Shown here in pieces: positions 63,408 to 64,000 of a DNA stretch of 64,000 bases. The notes under the pieces were generated by a model, which saw nothing but the letters and a program-made list of their open reading frames with translations, was not told where the DNA came from and ran no database searches. The DNA lies in contig NZ_CP015405.2 in the NCBI RefSeq assembly GCF_001689125.2, positions 3,265,001 through 3,329,000 of the forward strand. Direction: 5' to 3'. Within the stretch, counting starts at the first letter, position 1. Each line of letters begins with the position of its first letter. The position numbers were made by a program, and so were the translations under genes. Source of the DNA: Blautia pseudococcoides. GTDB lineage: Bacteria; Bacillota; Clostridia; Lachnospirales; Lachnospiraceae.

Positions 63408-64000
63408 TTAACAATGCTCCACCACAACAGCCTGGGCGATTCCGGGCACACTTTTTCCCTCATTGTAACTGACTTTGGACAAAAGCGCTCCTGTGGGGAC
63501 AAATAGAACACGTTTCCATTCTCCCTTCTCAATCTTTGGGAGAATATAAGACGCAAAGGTTACGGCAGAACAGCCGCAGCCGCTTCCGCCCGCATGTGTG
63601 TCCTGGGACTCCTTGTCATAGATTTCTATGCCGCAGTCCATATGCTGCTTTTCAATGTCAAAGCCTTTTACCTTCAGCATGTCAAAGAGAATACGCTGCC
63701 CCACTTCACCCAGGTCCCCAGTGATGATCCTGTCGTAATCCTCGGGCATACGGTTAAAGTCCATCATGTTTTGGTAAATGGTATCACAGGCAGCCGGAGC
63801 CATACAGGCTCCCATATTCAGGGAATCCTTGAGGCCGAAATCAATGATCTTTCCTGTGGTAATGCCGGTGATCCGGGCCTTTCCCCCTTTTGTTCCCAAG
63901 ACACAGGCTCCGCTTCCCGTTACCGTCCAGGTGGCGGACAGGGGACGCTGGTTTCCGTATCCGAGAGGAAAGCGGAATTCTTTCTCCGCGCTGCCGAAAT
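63408..64000 (-). CDS. spoVAD: Stage V sporulation protein AD, N-terminus beyond window edge
   Basis: About 197 codons of the C-terminal part are seen and the frame continues past the right edge. The thiolase-like fold protein binds dipicolinic acid. Family sequence begins at the edge with FGSAEKEFRFPLGYGNQRPL and continues TWTVTGSGACVLGTKGG; later GGSGCGCSAVTFASYILPKI is typical. spoVAC is expected just outside the window. Expression in the forespore by sigma-G is established for the family; no promoter is visible here. Confidence 0.95.
   Translation of the reverse strand, partial: FGSAEKEFRFPLGYGNQRPLSATWTVTGSGACVLGTKGGKARITGITTGKIIDFGLKDSLNMGACMAPAACDTIYQNMMDFNRMPEDYDRIITGDLGEVGQRILFDMLKVKGFDIEKQHMDCGIEIYDKESQDTHAGGSGCGCSAVTFASYILPKIEKGEWKRVLFVPTGALLSKVSYNEGKSVPGIAQAVVVEHC

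Overview
The window comes from a low-to-mid GC, endospore-forming Firmicute. I place it in Lachnospiraceae, close to Blautia or Ruminococcus gnavus; the family is well supported and the genus is inference. The evidence is the spoVAE/spoVAD pair, the rapZ-whiA-crh cluster, zinc-type S14 and L36, a type III glutamine synthetase, an extended L17, and the use of YesMN-type two-component genes with ATPase-less sugar ABC operons. Nearly all genes lie on the minus strand, so the text below reads them from high to low coordinates.

Layout by coordinate. 1-5.4 kb: the C-terminally truncated end of a CdaR/PucR regulator, a yitT-type membrane protein co-transcribed with a divergent WecG/TagA-like protein, an alpha/beta hydrolase, a frameshifted transglutaminase remnant (+), and nth. 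5.4-12.3 kb: a ferredoxin-type aldo/keto reductase and two methyl-accepting chemotaxis proteins on either side of an unusual plus-strand regulator with two GntR-like DNA-binding domains. 12.6-20.8 kb: a 23S rRNA uracil methyltransferase, a MoxR ATPase/VWA pair, glutamine synthetase III, a YtaF-like membrane protein and a lipid kinase.

21.2-38.8 kb: the whole S10-spc-alpha ribosomal protein cluster (rpsJ to rplQ), with secY, adk, map, a KOW protein, infA and rpmJ. A near-consensus promoter and a structured leader precede it. Its intergenic gaps are unusually long in places. They carry hairpins, a five-copy 58/56-bp tandem repeat (rpmJ-rpsM), a 167-bp inverted-repeat element (infA-rpmJ), and degenerate tandem repeats both there and after rplQ.

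39-42.5 kb: a malic enzyme remnant, a signal-peptidase-like membrane protein with a long acidic tail, and an M18 aminopeptidase. 42.9-54.0 kb: a coherent mannoside-type sensing and uptake locus. It consists of a histidine kinase, an AraC-type response regulator, and a membrane-anchored solute-binding protein interrupted by one in-frame amber codon, followed after a terminator by a lipoprotein solute-binding protein, two permeases and a GH38 alpha-mannosidase. No transporter ATPase is encoded, so a shared MsmX-type ATPase is inferred.

54.2-58.7 kb: a GNAT acetyltransferase and a 5'-truncated membrane protein (+), L-arabinose isomerase with an inverted-repeat promoter, and a SARP/BTAD-type regulator ending in a degenerate GGDEF-like domain. 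58.8-64 kb: tcdA, murB, rapZ, whiA and a Crh-type HPr paralogue with Glu at position 15, in which rapZ-whiA-crh overlap. Then comes a 68-bp tandem repeat array, and spoVAE and spoVAD run off the end. No tRNA, rRNA, CRISPR array, intact insertion sequence or prophage was seen. The most unusual material is non-coding: repeats and hairpins placed between genes of the ribosomal protein cluster and in front of tcdA.
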